The notes beneath the pieces are model-generated. The model did no database searches. It was not told the DNA's origin and worked only from the letters and a program-made list of their open reading frames with translations. Made by a program: the position numbers and the translations under genes. A stretch of DNA of 36,820 nt from Flavobacteriales bacterium (lineage in GTDB: Bacteria; Bacteroidota; Bacteroidia; Flavobacteriales_D; Sanyastnellaceae): NCBI GenBank assembly GCA_030828175.1, contig JAURDB010000007.1, positions 1 to 36,820 of the forward strand, in the 5' to 3' direction. Position 1 is the first letter of the stretch. Each line of letters opens with the position of its first letter. Positions 6,910 to 15,189 of this stretch are shown here, piece after piece.

Positions 6910-9759
6910 TTATCGCAGGACGATCCGCGCCGTGGCGGAGTTCTCTGCCCCTGTGAGCTTCAGGATGTGCACACCTCGTGGCAATTCGTTCAAGTCCAGG
7001 ACACCGAGTTCCGCGGCTCCATTGGCCTGCACGCTGTACAGAATGCGGCCAGACATGTCGATGACTTCACAGGTCACGGCCCCGAAGCCGAACTCGGACC
7101 AATCCAGACGCACGATGCCTTCGGAGGGATTGGGATGCACGCGCAAAGCGCCCTCCAAAACGGTGATGTCGTCCACTCCGGAGACTTCGACGGTGACCGT
7201 GACCGGCACCCGGTCGGAAGCACAGGCCACGCCTTGGGTGGTCACTGTCCAATCGTAGAAGAAGTAGTAGTAACTCGTGGCGTTGTTGGGGTTGCTCACG
7301 CTGGTCGATGTGATGGTCGCGAGATCTCCTATGGCATACGGGAAGTCGAGGTCGCTCCCCTGGCCATCTCTCCACAGCTGGGGATTTCCTCCATTGCTGC
7401 GAAGTCCCATGCCGGTGCCGGCAGGCGCTTCGAGTTCCAGGGTCACGGTGCTTTCGCCGTCGGGGATGTTCACGGTGACTTCATCCAGGATGTTTCCGGC
7501 ATCGTCAATGACGGCGATGCTGCGGTCGCCCTCGCCGTTGGCAAAGACCTTCACGGATTGGATGATGATGGGCTCGTAGGCATCGAAACGCAGCCAGTAG
7601 TTGCTGTTGTTGTGGTACTGCCCTTCGGATTGTTGCGAGGACCCGCCCATGGCGGTCTCCAATCCGTGGTTGATGACATCCTCCACCCAGAACGTGGTGG
7701 TTTCATTCAGGACAGGGGTTTCGAAGTTGTTGCCGATGAACACCGGATTGGTTGCGGTTTCGCTGTCGTACCAATGCAGTTCATTGCCGCTGAAGTCGAG
7801 GGTCGTGCTCGCAGGAGTAGGAATGGAGCTGTCTTCTACTTCTGGGGTGACGGGGGATTCGAATACTTCGATCACAATGTCTTCAGACGCGGTGGGTTCA
7901 GCGCACTCGCCTTCCACCGATACGGAGTAGGTGCCGGGTTCGGTGACCAGGATGGCCTGGTCCGTTGCGCCCGTGCTCCAGGTGTAGGATGGCGCAGCAC
8001 TGCAGATGAGCGTGACGCTTTCGCCCTCGCACAACTTGAGCTCACCGTCGATGGTGATGGAAGGCACTTCAGGCTGGTAGACCTCGATGGCGATGGGATT
8101 GGAAATGCCAGCACATCCGTCGGCGTCGTACACCAGCACGGTGTAGTTGCCGGTTTCTCCCACTGTGACAGCCTCACCTTCTGTTCCGTTGCTCCAGCTG
8201 TAGCTGCTGAATCCACCGGGGGCAGTGAGCGTGGCGGTCTCTCCCGGACACAGAACAGCGGCTCCCTCCAGCGCGAGGTCGAATGCGCCGATTTGGCACG
8301 GCGCTTCGATGACGTTGTGGTAGGTGTCGATGGCGGGGTTCTCCAAGGTGACGGTGAATCCACTGGGGAAACTCACGACAGCACTGTCGATGGCATCTGC
8401 GGCACCCAGTCCGAAGTGGGGGTGGGTGGAGCAGGTGATGCCGTAGCTCTCCCCTGCCCTCACATCGCGGAGCTGTACTCCCCATGGTCCGTAGACGGCC
8501 ACTTGGGCGCCCACGGCGTCCGCGTTGGACTCAATGCCTTGAAGGTCGAAGCAGACCCAATGGTTCTCGTTTCCATCGTTGATGTAGAGTTGGTCGGGGT
8601 TGTTGTTGTCGGGGCTCACGTACACGCCACCGTGGCTGGCGATGATGTCGATCTGACCGTCGCGTCCCACGTCGCCGGTGGCGAAACTCAGCATGGCGTC
8701 TCCGTAAGAGAAGGGCCATTCGAGCTGTTCAAAGGTGCCGTCGCCGTTGCCCTTGAAGTAATAGTTGGAGCTGTTGTCTCCTGAGGTCATGAAGTCCAGG
8801 AAGCCGTCGTTGTCGAAATCCTCGAGCTTGCTCTGCAGGAAAAATCCACTCACTTCCATCCCGCTTCCGGCGGTGATGTCGGTGTAGTGGCCGGTGCCGT
8901 CGTTTTCCAACAGCATCAACGTCGTGCTGTGGTTGGTCACGGCGAGGTCCATGTCTCCGTCGTTGTCGATGTCCCCGAAATCAGCCGTCCAGCTCTGCTC
9001 GTAGAACACGAGGCCGCGCTCGAGGGCTTCCTCGGTCCATCCGCCTTGACCGTCGTTCACCCAAAGCTGGTTGATGCGGCGGGGGTCATTGGGATCGTTG
9101 ACGAACTGGCGGCACTTGGCGATGTACAGGTCCACGTCGCCGTCGCTGTCAAAGTCGGAGAAGACCGTTCCGTAGTTGCCGCTGTGGTCGGTGTTGGGGT
9201 AATCGCTGTAGTCGTAGTCCATCAGCGGCATCAGGGACGCGTCGTTCAAGGGAAGACCGGCTTCATCGCCTTTCCACATGCGGCTGAGCGCGTCGTCGTG
9301 GCAACCGAATGCGTCGAGCACTCCATCATTGTCCAGATCGGCCATGTTGCAGGCCTGCATGAACATGGCGCCATTGTCGAGGTCATCGAGCTGGTAGTTG
9401 CCGCCGGTGCCGATGCGCATCAGGTGTACACCGTCATAGCTTCCGCCTGCGAAAATGTCTTTGATGCCGTCGTTGTCCATGTCGCCGATGCAGGCGCCCC
9501 ACTGGTTGGCTCCGCTCACCGGGCCGTAATGGACCTGGTTGAAGCCGGTTTGGGTTTGGTACAGCACGTGGACATCCTCTCCCTGGTCGAAGAGGACGAT
9601 GTCGTCCAAGCCATCGTTGTCGACATCAATGAAGCCGATGGGACCTCCGCTGTTGAAGGTTCCTCCGAGCTGATCGGTAGCCAGGGTAAAGGTTTGCGCA
9701 AAAGCAAGGGAGCTGAACAGGGTCATTGCCGTCAGCAGGGAAAGGTGGGTTTGGTTCAT
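6910..9759 (-). CDS. VCBS/FG-GAP propeller protein with ASPIC/UnbV, Ig-like and T9SS sorting domains
   Basis: Large secreted protein, 949 aa from ATG 9759 (MNQTHLSLLTAMTLFSSLAFA, a signal peptide); the ORF-track start further upstream adds no signal-like sequence. Residues ~20-420 contain seven FG-GAP/VCBS calcium-type repeats (DVDNDGLDDIVLF, DMDNDGIKDIFAGG, DFDSDGDVDLYIA, DIDNDGDMDLAVT and others), consistent with a seven-bladed propeller. An ASPIC/UnbV domain follows (SNADAVGAQVAVYGPWG, HFGLGAADAIDSAVVSFPSG). Next come two Ig-like units (YSWSNGTEGEAVTVGETGNYTV, YTWSTGATDQAILVTEPGTYSV), a further beta-rich region, and a C-terminal type A T9SS sorting domain (VHPNPSEGIVRLDWSEF to ARIVLR). It probably acts in adhesion or surface binding; ligand unknown. 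Long open frames on the plus strand here are shadows. Confidence 0.9.
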   Translation of the reverse strand: MNQTHLSLLTAMTLFSSLAFAQTFTLATDQLGGTFNSGGPIGFIDVDNDGLDDIVLFDQGEDVHVLYQTQTGFNQVHYGPVSGANQWGACIGDMDNDGIKDIFAGGSYDGVHLMRIGTGGNYQLDDLDNGAMFMQACNMADLDNDGVLDAFGCHDDALSRMWKGDEAGLPLNDASLMPLMDYDYSDYPNTDHSGNYGTVFSDFDSDGDVDLYIAKCRQFVNDPNDPRRINQLWVNDGQGGWTEEALERGLVFYEQSWTADFGDIDNDGDMDLAVTNHSTTLMLLENDGTGHYTDITAGSGMEVSGFFLQSKLEDFDNDGFLDFMTSGDNSSNYYFKGNGDGTFEQLEWPFSYGDAMLSFATGDVGRDGQIDIIASHGGVYVSPDNNNPDQLYINDGNENHWVCFDLQGIESNADAVGAQVAVYGPWGVQLRDVRAGESYGITCSTHPHFGLGAADAIDSAVVSFPSGFTVTLENPAIDTYHNVIEAPCQIGAFDLALEGAAVLCPGETATLTAPGGFSSYSWSNGTEGEAVTVGETGNYTVLVYDADGCAGISNPIAIEVYQPEVPSITIDGELKLCEGESVTLICSAAPSYTWSTGATDQAILVTEPGTYSVSVEGECAEPTASEDIVIEVFESPVTPEVEDSSIPTPASTTLDFSGNELHWYDSETATNPVFIGNNFETPVLNETTTFWVEDVINHGLETAMGGSSQQSEGQYHNNSNYWLRFDAYEPIIIQSVKVFANGEGDRSIAVIDDAGNILDEVTVNIPDGESTVTLELEAPAGTGMGLRSNGGNPQLWRDGQGSDLDFPYAIGDLATITSTSVSNPNNATSYYYFFYDWTVTTQGVACASDRVPVTVTVEVSGVDDITVLEGALRVHPNPSEGIVRLDWSEFGFGAVTCEVIDMSGRILYSVQANGAAELGVLDLNELPRGVHILKLTGAENSATARIVLR

Positions 9760-9851
9760 CCTTAGAGGTTTGCAGGAGGGCAAGATACACTTCAGTGAAT
9801 GGTCTTGTCCGTTGGGGTCATAACCCGCAACGGGAGCTGATGGTTGCCCAT

Positions 9852-9859
9852 TAATTTCG
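9852..9859 (+). promoter_or_regulatory. Putative -7 element for mtaB
   Basis: TAATTTCG matches five of the six fixed positions of the Bacteroidota -7 element TAnnTTTG. It ends four bases before the mtaB ATG at 9864, so the transcript would begin at or very near the start codon. No clear -33 TTTG was found at the expected distance. Low-to-moderate confidence from sequence alone. Confidence 0.35.
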
Positions 9860-9863
9860 CGGC

Positions 9864-11195
9864 ATGGCAAACCATGGTCGAGTGGCCTTTGAAACGCTCG
9901 GGTGCAAGCTGAATTTTTCGGAAAGCAGCGCCTTGGCCCGCAACCTCAGTGAGGCGGGATATGCCCGCGTGGCCATGGAGGACCGACCGGATGTGGTGGT
10001 GGTGAATACCTGCTCGGTCACCGACCATGCCGATGCGAAATGCCGCAACATCGTCAGGCGTGCCAAGGCCGCCAATCCGGAATCTTTCGTGGCGGTCATT
10101 GGATGCTACGCACAATTGAAGCCTCGTGAAATCGCCGAGATCGAGGGCGTGGACATGGTGCTCGGCGCCCAGGAGAAGTTCAATTTGGCCGAGCATTTGG
10201 AACGGGGACGTGATCGAAGGAATGCCGGTTCCGTGGATGCCGTGGTCGAGCGCGGAGAAATAAGGGACGTGCACGTTTTTCATCCCGCTGTCAGCTCCGG
10301 GGATCGGACGCGCAGTTTCCTCAAGGTCCAGGATGGCTGCGATTATTTCTGCGCCTTCTGTACCATCCCTTTGGCGCGGGGACGATCGCGTAGCGCGGAC
10401 ATAGCAACCACGCTGGTTGAGGCGCGGAAGGCGGCGGAAGCCGGTGCGCGGGAAATCGTGCTGACAGGGGTCAACATCGGCGACTTCGGAAAGGCCCAGG
10501 GCCAAAGCCTCCTAGAATTGTGCCGCGCATTGGAGGCAGATCAGGCGCTGTCATCCGTGGAGCGATACCGCATCAGCAGCATTGAACCGAATTTGCTGGA
10601 CGGTCCGCTCATAGATTTCGTGGCCGATTCCGCCAAGTTCCAGCCGCACTTTCATATCCCGCTCCAAAGTGGCAGTGATGCGGTGCTTTCGGCCATGCGC
10701 CGTCGGTACCGAACCGATTTGTACCGGGATCGCTTGGCCCACATTGTGGACCGCATGCCCGACGCAGGCATTGGCATAGACGTGATTGTGGGCTTCCCGG
10801 GAGAAACCGAAGAGAGGTTCGCCGAAACCCGGGACTTCCTGCTGGATATGCCGGCGTCTTACCTGCATGTATTCACGTACAGTGAACGGCCGAAGACCAC
10901 GGCCCTTCGCATGGATGAAGTCGTTCCGGTGTCCGAACGCAAGGCCCGCAACAAGCAGTTGCAACAAGTCAGCTTGAAAAAGCAATGGGCACATGCGCAG
11001 AAATTCCACGGGCAGACGCGGCCGGTGTTGCTTGAGGCGGATGTCGATGAAGCCGGCCGCCGCAGCGGATACACCCCTGAATATGTTCGGGTGGCAGTGG
11101 AGGATGGCGCGTCACAAGAACCCGGCCATGTGGTTGAAGTGGTCCTGGGAGAAATGCGCGAAGGAAAACTACAGGGCCGAACAGTGACCGTGTAA
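9864..11195 (+). CDS. mtaB: tRNA (t6A37-C2)-methylthiotransferase MtaB
   Basis: Radical SAM methylthiotransferase that converts t6A to ms2t6A at position 37 of ANN-decoding tRNAs. The 443 aa protein shows the three-part family layout. The N-terminal MTTase domain has its three cluster cysteines in TLGCKLN, VNTCSVTD and VIGCYAQ. The radical SAM domain carries CDYFCAFC (CxxxCxxC) and GVNIGDFG. The C-terminal TRAM domain begins near QTRPVLLEADVDEAG. The TLGCKLNFSES start and VTDHADAKCRNIVRRA favour MtaB over MiaB and RimO. ATG 9864 is well placed for the family N-terminus. The VCBS/ASPIC gene diverges upstream; lgt follows after 21 bases and may be co-transcribed. Confidence 0.94.
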   Translation: MANHGRVAFETLGCKLNFSESSALARNLSEAGYARVAMEDRPDVVVVNTCSVTDHADAKCRNIVRRAKAANPESFVAVIGCYAQLKPREIAEIEGVDMVLGAQEKFNLAEHLERGRDRRNAGSVDAVVERGEIRDVHVFHPAVSSGDRTRSFLKVQDGCDYFCAFCTIPLARGRSRSADIATTLVEARKAAEAGAREIVLTGVNIGDFGKAQGQSLLELCRALEADQALSSVERYRISSIEPNLLDGPLIDFVADSAKFQPHFHIPLQSGSDAVLSAMRRRYRTDLYRDRLAHIVDRMPDAGIGIDVIVGFPGETEERFAETRDFLLDMPASYLHVFTYSERPKTTALRMDEVVPVSERKARNKQLQQVSLKKQWAHAQKFHGQTRPVLLEADVDEAGRRSGYTPEYVRVAVEDGASQEPGHVVEVVLGEMREGKLQGRTVTV

Positions 11196-11216
11196 CTTGC
11201 CGACAGATTCGCATCC

Positions 11217-12452
11217 GTGTATCCCAATCTCTACTTCCTCTTCCAGGACCTGCTCGGCATTGAGATCCCGGCTTTGAAGCTGGTGAACTCTTTTGGATTG
11301 ATGGTGGCCATTGCTTTTGTCGTGGCGAGCGGGTTGCTGAAGCGTGAGCTGAAGCGAAAGGAACAAGAAGGCCTGATTGCCCCCACAGAAACGACAACGG
11401 TGGTGGGTAAGCTGGCTGGGCCTTTTGCCTGGGCGTCCAGTGCTTTCCTCGGGCTCATTCTGGGGTGGAAGGTGCTTTGGTTGCTATGGAATGCCGGCAC
11501 ATTGTTCAGCGGTGGCGGACCTCCCCAACAGCATTTGTTCAGCGGTGAGGGTTACCCCCTTCTGGGCGCGTTGGGTGCGGCGGTCATGGGGTATCTCCGG
11601 TACCGTGAGGACAAGGCCCAGCAGTTGGATCAACCCAAAGAAAAAAAGGTCGTCGTTCACCCCTGGGAACGCACGGGCAACATCACCTTGATGGCCGCTT
11701 TGGGGGGAGTGGTCGGTGCCAAGTTCTTCCATTTGTTGGAGTACCCGGAGGAGATGGTGGCCTTCTTTACGGAGCCTTCCCTTCAGGGATTTCTCGGCGG
11801 ATTGACCATCTATGGGGGGTTGATTGTGGGAGGCATTGCCGTGGCACTGTACGGCCGTCGGCATGGCATCCGTTTTCTTCATTTGGCAGATGCGACGGCG
11901 CCGGGCTTGATGCTGGCCTATGGCATCGGTCGTGTAGGTTGCCAGGTCAGCGGAGACGGCGATTGGGGCATTCCGAATCCCCACCCCAAGCCCGACTGGC
12001 TATCCTGGGCGCCGGATTGGGTATGGAGCTACCCGTTCCCCAACAATGTGAATGCGGTTTTTGGACCGAGGCCCGCTGGCTACACCGGCAAGTTGATCAC
12101 GGAGAACGACCCTTGGCCCATTTTTGAGGGCTTCGGCACCTACCTCGATCCAGGGGTCTACCCGACTTCCCTGTATGAAACGGTCATGGCCACGGCCATC
12201 TTCGCCTTTCTCTGGTCCATGCGCAAGCGCTGGAAGGTGCCGGGCACCCTTTTTTCCGTCTACCTCATGTTCAATGGGATGGAGCGTTTCTGGATCGAGA
12301 AGATCCGTGTAAACGCGCCCATGGAGCTGTTGGGGATGACCATGACGCAGGCGGAGCTCATTGCCACCTTGACGTTTGTCTCCGGGTGCGCCCTGCTTGT
12401 CTTGGTCCAAAACACCTCCTGGCTGAAAGGGTCAAGTGAGGGTGATTCATGA
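11217..12452 (+). CDS. lgt: Prolipoprotein diacylglyceryl transferase (extended form)
   Basis: Integral inner-membrane enzyme that transfers diacylglycerol from phosphatidylglycerol to the lipobox Cys of prolipoproteins, the first step of lipoprotein maturation. Family signatures: GGLTIYGGLIVGGIAVALYGRRHGI, LADATAPGLMLAYGIGRVGCQVSGDGDWG (the Lgt signature region) and PTSLYETVMATAIFAFLW. At 411 aa it is about a third longer than typical Lgt. The extra sequence is mainly at residues ~40-145 and includes charged loops and additional hydrophobic segments. The start is GTG 11217 (MYPNLYFLFQDLLG). The window also encodes substrates: two lipoproteins with lipoboxes (GldI-like and its neighbour). Confidence 0.9.
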   Translation: MYPNLYFLFQDLLGIEIPALKLVNSFGLMVAIAFVVASGLLKRELKRKEQEGLIAPTETTTVVGKLAGPFAWASSAFLGLILGWKVLWLLWNAGTLFSGGGPPQQHLFSGEGYPLLGALGAAVMGYLRYREDKAQQLDQPKEKKVVVHPWERTGNITLMAALGGVVGAKFFHLLEYPEEMVAFFTEPSLQGFLGGLTIYGGLIVGGIAVALYGRRHGIRFLHLADATAPGLMLAYGIGRVGCQVSGDGDWGIPNPHPKPDWLSWAPDWVWSYPFPNNVNAVFGPRPAGYTGKLITENDPWPIFEGFGTYLDPGVYPTSLYETVMATAIFAFLWSMRKRWKVPGTLFSVYLMFNGMERFWIEKIRVNAPMELLGMTMTQAELIATLTFVSGCALLVLVQNTSWLKGSSEGDS

Positions 12453-12470
12453 CCGTGCCAGTCTGATCTG

Positions 12471-13301
12471 ATGCCGATGGCCCCCCATCAACCATCCCAT
12501 TCTTTTGACTTGGCGTCCCTCTTGTCCAAGGCGGTGGAAGTCATTCGTCCGGTGGGGGGATTTCTGATGGCCCAACGGGTGAGCGAGGCACAGGTTGAGA
12601 CCAAGAGCCTCAACTCGCTGGTCAGCCACGTTGACAAGCAAGCGGAATCCCAGCTTGTGGAAGGGTTGTCGCGCATCTTGCCGGAAGCTGGATTCCTCGC
12701 CGAAGAAGGATCGGGCGCAGGCGTGGAAGGGAGCCGATACCGTTGGGTGGTGGATCCACTGGATGGGACCACCAATCTGATCCACGGCCTGCCGGTTTTC
12801 TGCGTGTCGGTGGCACTGGTCGATGGAGATCAGCCGATACTCGCCGTGGTCTTTGACCCGAACCGCGATGAGTGCTTTACCGCAACGCGCGGTGGGGGTG
12901 CTCATTTGAATGGGAGGCCCATGCGCTGCGCGTCCCGTGAGCGCCTGGCGGACGCTTTGGTGGCGACGGGCGTGCCCCACTGGGATTTCACCCAAATGGA
13001 GGCCTACCTCGCAGCGCTGACAGCGTATGCCCAAGGATCGCGTGGCCTGCGCCGCATGGGGTCTGCCGCGATTGATTTGGCGTACGTGGCCTGTGGCCGT
13101 TTCGATGCCTTCTTCGAATACAGCTTGCAGCCCTGGGACATTGCTGCCGGCTTGTTGCTGGTTCAGGAAGCCGGGGGCGTCACCTCTGATTTTCGTGGCG
13201 GCACGAATCCCGCTGCTTTGCTGTCGGGAAAGGAGACCTTTGCATCCGCTCCCGGCATTTTGGACGAAGCTTTTTCCGTGGTTCGATCGGCCTTCGGTTA
13301 A
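12471..13301 (+). CDS. Inositol monophosphatase family protein
   Basis: Mg/Li-sensitive sugar-phosphate phosphatase of the IMPase/SuhB family, 276 aa. Motifs: the metal-binding Glu in LAEEGSG, the signature DPLDGTTNLIHG, and the C-terminal WDIAAGLLLVQEAGG. Substrate cannot be told from sequence: inositol phosphates, or other small phosphates such as PAP or NADP as in related families. ATG 12471 is used; a second ATG two codons later is equally possible. It lies 18 bases after lgt. The ECF sigma gene follows, so it may be the last gene of the mtaB-lgt unit or the first before the stress operon. Confidence 0.9.
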   Translation: MPMAPHQPSHSFDLASLLSKAVEVIRPVGGFLMAQRVSEAQVETKSLNSLVSHVDKQAESQLVEGLSRILPEAGFLAEEGSGAGVEGSRYRWVVDPLDGTTNLIHGLPVFCVSVALVDGDQPILAVVFDPNRDECFTATRGGGAHLNGRPMRCASRERLADALVATGVPHWDFTQMEAYLAALTAYAQGSRGLRRMGSAAIDLAYVACGRFDAFFEYSLQPWDIAAGLLLVQEAGGVTSDFRGGTNPAALLSGKETFASAPGILDEAFSVVRSAFG

Positions 13302-13335
13302 ACGGTCCCGTATTCCACTCGTTCCTTTGGGGAAC

Positions 13336-13875
13336 GTGCACATCTCGACGGACCCCTCTGCCCCACCCGATTTCGCATCCTGGATGCGGGAGAATTACCG
13401 TTTGGTGTTTTCTCAGTGTCGTCGGATGCTGGGGGTGACTGAGGATGCGCAGGATGTCTCCCAGACCGTCTTCGTGAAGGCCTGGCAAGCATGGGAAGGA
13501 TTTGAAGGAAATGAGGGGCAGCGCCGGGCATGGTTGATGCGGATCACCCGCAATGCCACTTTGGATGCCGCCCGAAAGCGAAACCTGCGCCGGATGGCAT
13601 CATTGGATGTCATGTTGGAGGAAAGGACGGCAGAGGTGTTGTCTTCGCCCGATTTCGAGGGCGATGCGATTCTCGCGCGACTGCACGCCGCCCTGGCCAC
13701 CTTGCCTCCCAAGCAGCGCTGGGTATTTCAAGCGCGGTATTTCGACGACCGCTCATACGCAGCATTGTCGGCAGAAACCGGCACTTCGGAAGGGGCGCTG
13801 AAAGCTTCCTATCATCACGCCCGCAAGAAAATCGAATCCATTCTGGTGCAGGAGGCCCAGACTTTGTTCCATTAA
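13336..13875 (+). CDS. ECF-type RNA polymerase sigma factor
   Basis: Sigma-70 family extracytoplasmic-function factor of about 179 aa. Region 2 is visible as NYRLVFSQCRRMLGVTEDAQDVSQTVFVKAWQAW with RRAWLMRITRNATLDAARKR. Region 4 is LPPKQRWVFQARYFDDRSYAALSAETGTSEGALKASYHHARKKI. The ORF-track start at 13027 lies inside the phosphatase gene and translates to nonsense in its first ~100 codons. GTG 13336 gives a normal ECF length; TTG 13327 and ATG 13384 are alternatives. The next two genes encode a one-TM protein and a Spy-like periplasmic protein, so this is likely an envelope-stress sigma factor with its own regulator and effector. Confidence 0.9.
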   Translation: MHISTDPSAPPDFASWMRENYRLVFSQCRRMLGVTEDAQDVSQTVFVKAWQAWEGFEGNEGQRRAWLMRITRNATLDAARKRNLRRMASLDVMLEERTAEVLSSPDFEGDAILARLHAALATLPPKQRWVFQARYFDDRSYAALSAETGTSEGALKASYHHARKKIESILVQEAQTLFH

Positions 13876-13903
13876 ACCCCGTCGGAATCAGTCCGTTTAC
13901 AAC

Positions 13904-14239
13904 ATGATGCCTTCTTCTTCCACAGCCCCAAAGGGTCCGCGCGATGATGGTTTCCGGGTTTCGGATGCCACCATAGATGCCGCCATTGCGGGGGTCATGG
14001 CCCAGCCCCGGAAGCGTCCTTTGCGCCTCCGTTTCATGGTGCTGTCCACTGCGGCGGCCGTTGCACTCGTTTTGGGAATGGGTGTGGCCTTGACTGACGT
14101 CTTGAAGACCGAGCCCTGTATGACTTTTGCCTGCCAGCTCGAGACATTGTCGGACGAGGAGCTCGCAGAAATGATGAACTTGATGGATGAGGAAGCTTCT
14201 TTCGGCAGGGAGGAAGCGGACTGGCCCACCCTGTATTGA
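13904..14239 (+). CDS. Putative single-TM anti-sigma-like protein
   Basis: Hypothetical 111 aa protein with one central membrane helix (about residues 44-66, FMVLSTAAAVALVLGMGVALTDVL). The N-terminal part is short and basic. The C-terminal tail is acidic (LSDEELAEMMNLMDEEASFGREEADW) with two Cys (EPCMTFAC). No zinc-binding anti-sigma signature is seen, so the role is inferred from position: it directly follows an ECF sigma gene and precedes a Spy/CpxP-like gene. A membrane protein in this slot often holds the sigma factor inactive. Two ATG codons start the frame (13904, 13907). Confidence 0.6.
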   Translation: MMPSSSTAPKGPRDDGFRVSDATIDAAIAGVMAQPRKRPLRLRFMVLSTAAAVALVLGMGVALTDVLKTEPCMTFACQLETLSDEELAEMMNLMDEEASFGREEADWPTLY

Positions 14240-14244
14240 ATGAG

Positions 14245-14784
14245 ATGACCATGCATATTTCACGTTACACACCGATTGCCCCCCTTTTCGTGGCACTGTG
14301 GTTTTCACTGCAGGTTTCTGCCCAACCCAACCGCCCGGGGACGGGCCCCGACCGTGAGGCCCTCCGGGAGCGGATGGATGCCATGGCGGTGGGTTTTCTG
14401 ACCGAGAAACTCGAACTGGATGCAGAAACTGCCCAGGTGTTCTGGCCGATTTTCAATGCGCACAAGGAAAAGAAGGAGGCCGTCGAAAAGAAGGAGCGCG
14501 ATGCCGAGAAGGCCCTGGCTGCCTGGGAAAATGGCGACAATGAGGCATTCAATGCGCTTTTGAAGGACCTTGAAAATGCCGAAATCGAGGCGGCTCGGTT
14601 GCGCGGAGGGTTTTTGAGGGAAATCGCTGAGGCATTTGATCCGGCGTTCGCCATCCGTTGCGTGCAGGCGCAAAGGGAGTTTGGCCGCATGGTTCGGGAG
14701 CGGTTCCAAGAGCGCATGTCTTCTGAGGACAGAAGAGCGCCTGGGAAGATGGGGCGAGGTCCCGGGCGCCAGCGACCGCGTTGA
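14245..14784 (+). CDS. Spy/CpxP-like periplasmic protein
   Basis: Exported, mostly helical protein of about 180 aa. A signal peptide (ISRYTPIAPLFVALWFSLQVSAQ) is followed by charged amphipathic helices (LTEKLELDAETAQVFWPIFNAHKEKKEAVEKKERDAEKALAAW) resembling the Spy/CpxP/periplasmic metal-sensor group. It ends in a basic Gly/Arg tail (GKMGRGPGRQRPR). ATG 14245 and ATG 14251 both work; TTG 14236, overlapping the upstream TGA as TTGA, is a third choice. As the third gene after an ECF sigma factor and a TM regulator it may be a chaperone or stress sensor feeding back on the sigma factor. Family assignment is by pattern only. Confidence 0.65.
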   Translation: MTMHISRYTPIAPLFVALWFSLQVSAQPNRPGTGPDREALRERMDAMAVGFLTEKLELDAETAQVFWPIFNAHKEKKEAVEKKERDAEKALAAWENGDNEAFNALLKDLENAEIEAARLRGGFLREIAEAFDPAFAIRCVQAQREFGRMVRERFQERMSSEDRRAPGKMGRGPGRQRPR

Positions 14785-14790
14785 TGCCGG

Positions 14791-15186
14791 TTATTCCTCT
14801 GGCCGGAAGTCCAGACAGACTCCATTGACGCAATGCCGCATCCCGGTTTCGGTGGGGCCATCGGGAAAGACGTGGCCCAGGTGTGAATCGCAGGTGGCGC
14901 ATCGGATTTCCACGCGGATCATGCCGTGGCTTGTATCCCGGATGCGGGCCACCTTGTCGGTGTCCGCTTCGGCATCGAAGCTGGGCCAACCGCAGCCTGA
15001 GTCAAATTTGGCGCTTCCCTTGTAAAGCAGCGTATTGCACACCTTGCAGTGGTAGCTTCCTTGTCTTCGCTCTTCGTTGAGCGGACTGGTGAAAGGAGCT
15101 TCGGTCCCATTGCGGCGCAGGACCCGAAATTCTTCTGGGCTCAACCGACCGAGGAGGTCAGTCTCATCAAATCCCGTGTCGCTCAT
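14791..15186 (-). CDS. msrB: Peptide-methionine (R)-S-oxide reductase
   Basis: MsrB reduces the R epimer of methionine sulfoxide in proteins, using thioredoxin. The 131 aa sequence has the full domain. Two zinc-binding CxxC pairs are present (CKVC and CATC). Further motifs are KFDSGCGWPSF and SHLGHVFPDGPTETGMRHCVNGVCLDF; the Cys in RHCVN is the expected catalytic nucleophile. There is no signal peptide, so it is cytoplasmic. It sits three bases downstream of the DEAD-box helicase gene on the same strand and is probably co-transcribed with it. It converges with the Spy-like gene across a six-base gap. Confidence 0.96.
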   Translation of the reverse strand: MSDTGFDETDLLGRLSPEEFRVLRRNGTEAPFTSPLNEERRQGSYHCKVCNTLLYKGSAKFDSGCGWPSFDAEADTDKVARIRDTSHGMIRVEIRCATCDSHLGHVFPDGPTETGMRHCVNGVCLDFRPEE

Positions 15187-15189
15187 GGT

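Noticed and set aside
6802-9765. Long plus-strand ORFs (660 and 292 aa) across the VCBS/ASPIC and cytochrome genes
   Set aside because: The minus-strand frames have signal peptides, FG-GAP repeats, ASPIC/UnbV and sorting domains. The plus-strand translations are low-complexity Val/Gly/Asp/His text typical of antisense to Asp-rich repeats.
13027-13335. Upstream extension of the ECF sigma ORF into the phosphatase gene
   Set aside because: The extension overlaps a conserved gene in another frame and has no sigma-like sequence; a start near 13336 gives normal length.
14256-14271. TATTTCACGTTACACA, 13 of 16 to the parS consensus TGTTTCACGTGAAACA
   Set aside because: It breaks the palindrome in the right half, lies in the Spy-like signal-peptide codons, and is over 6 kb from parAB; it is more likely chance.
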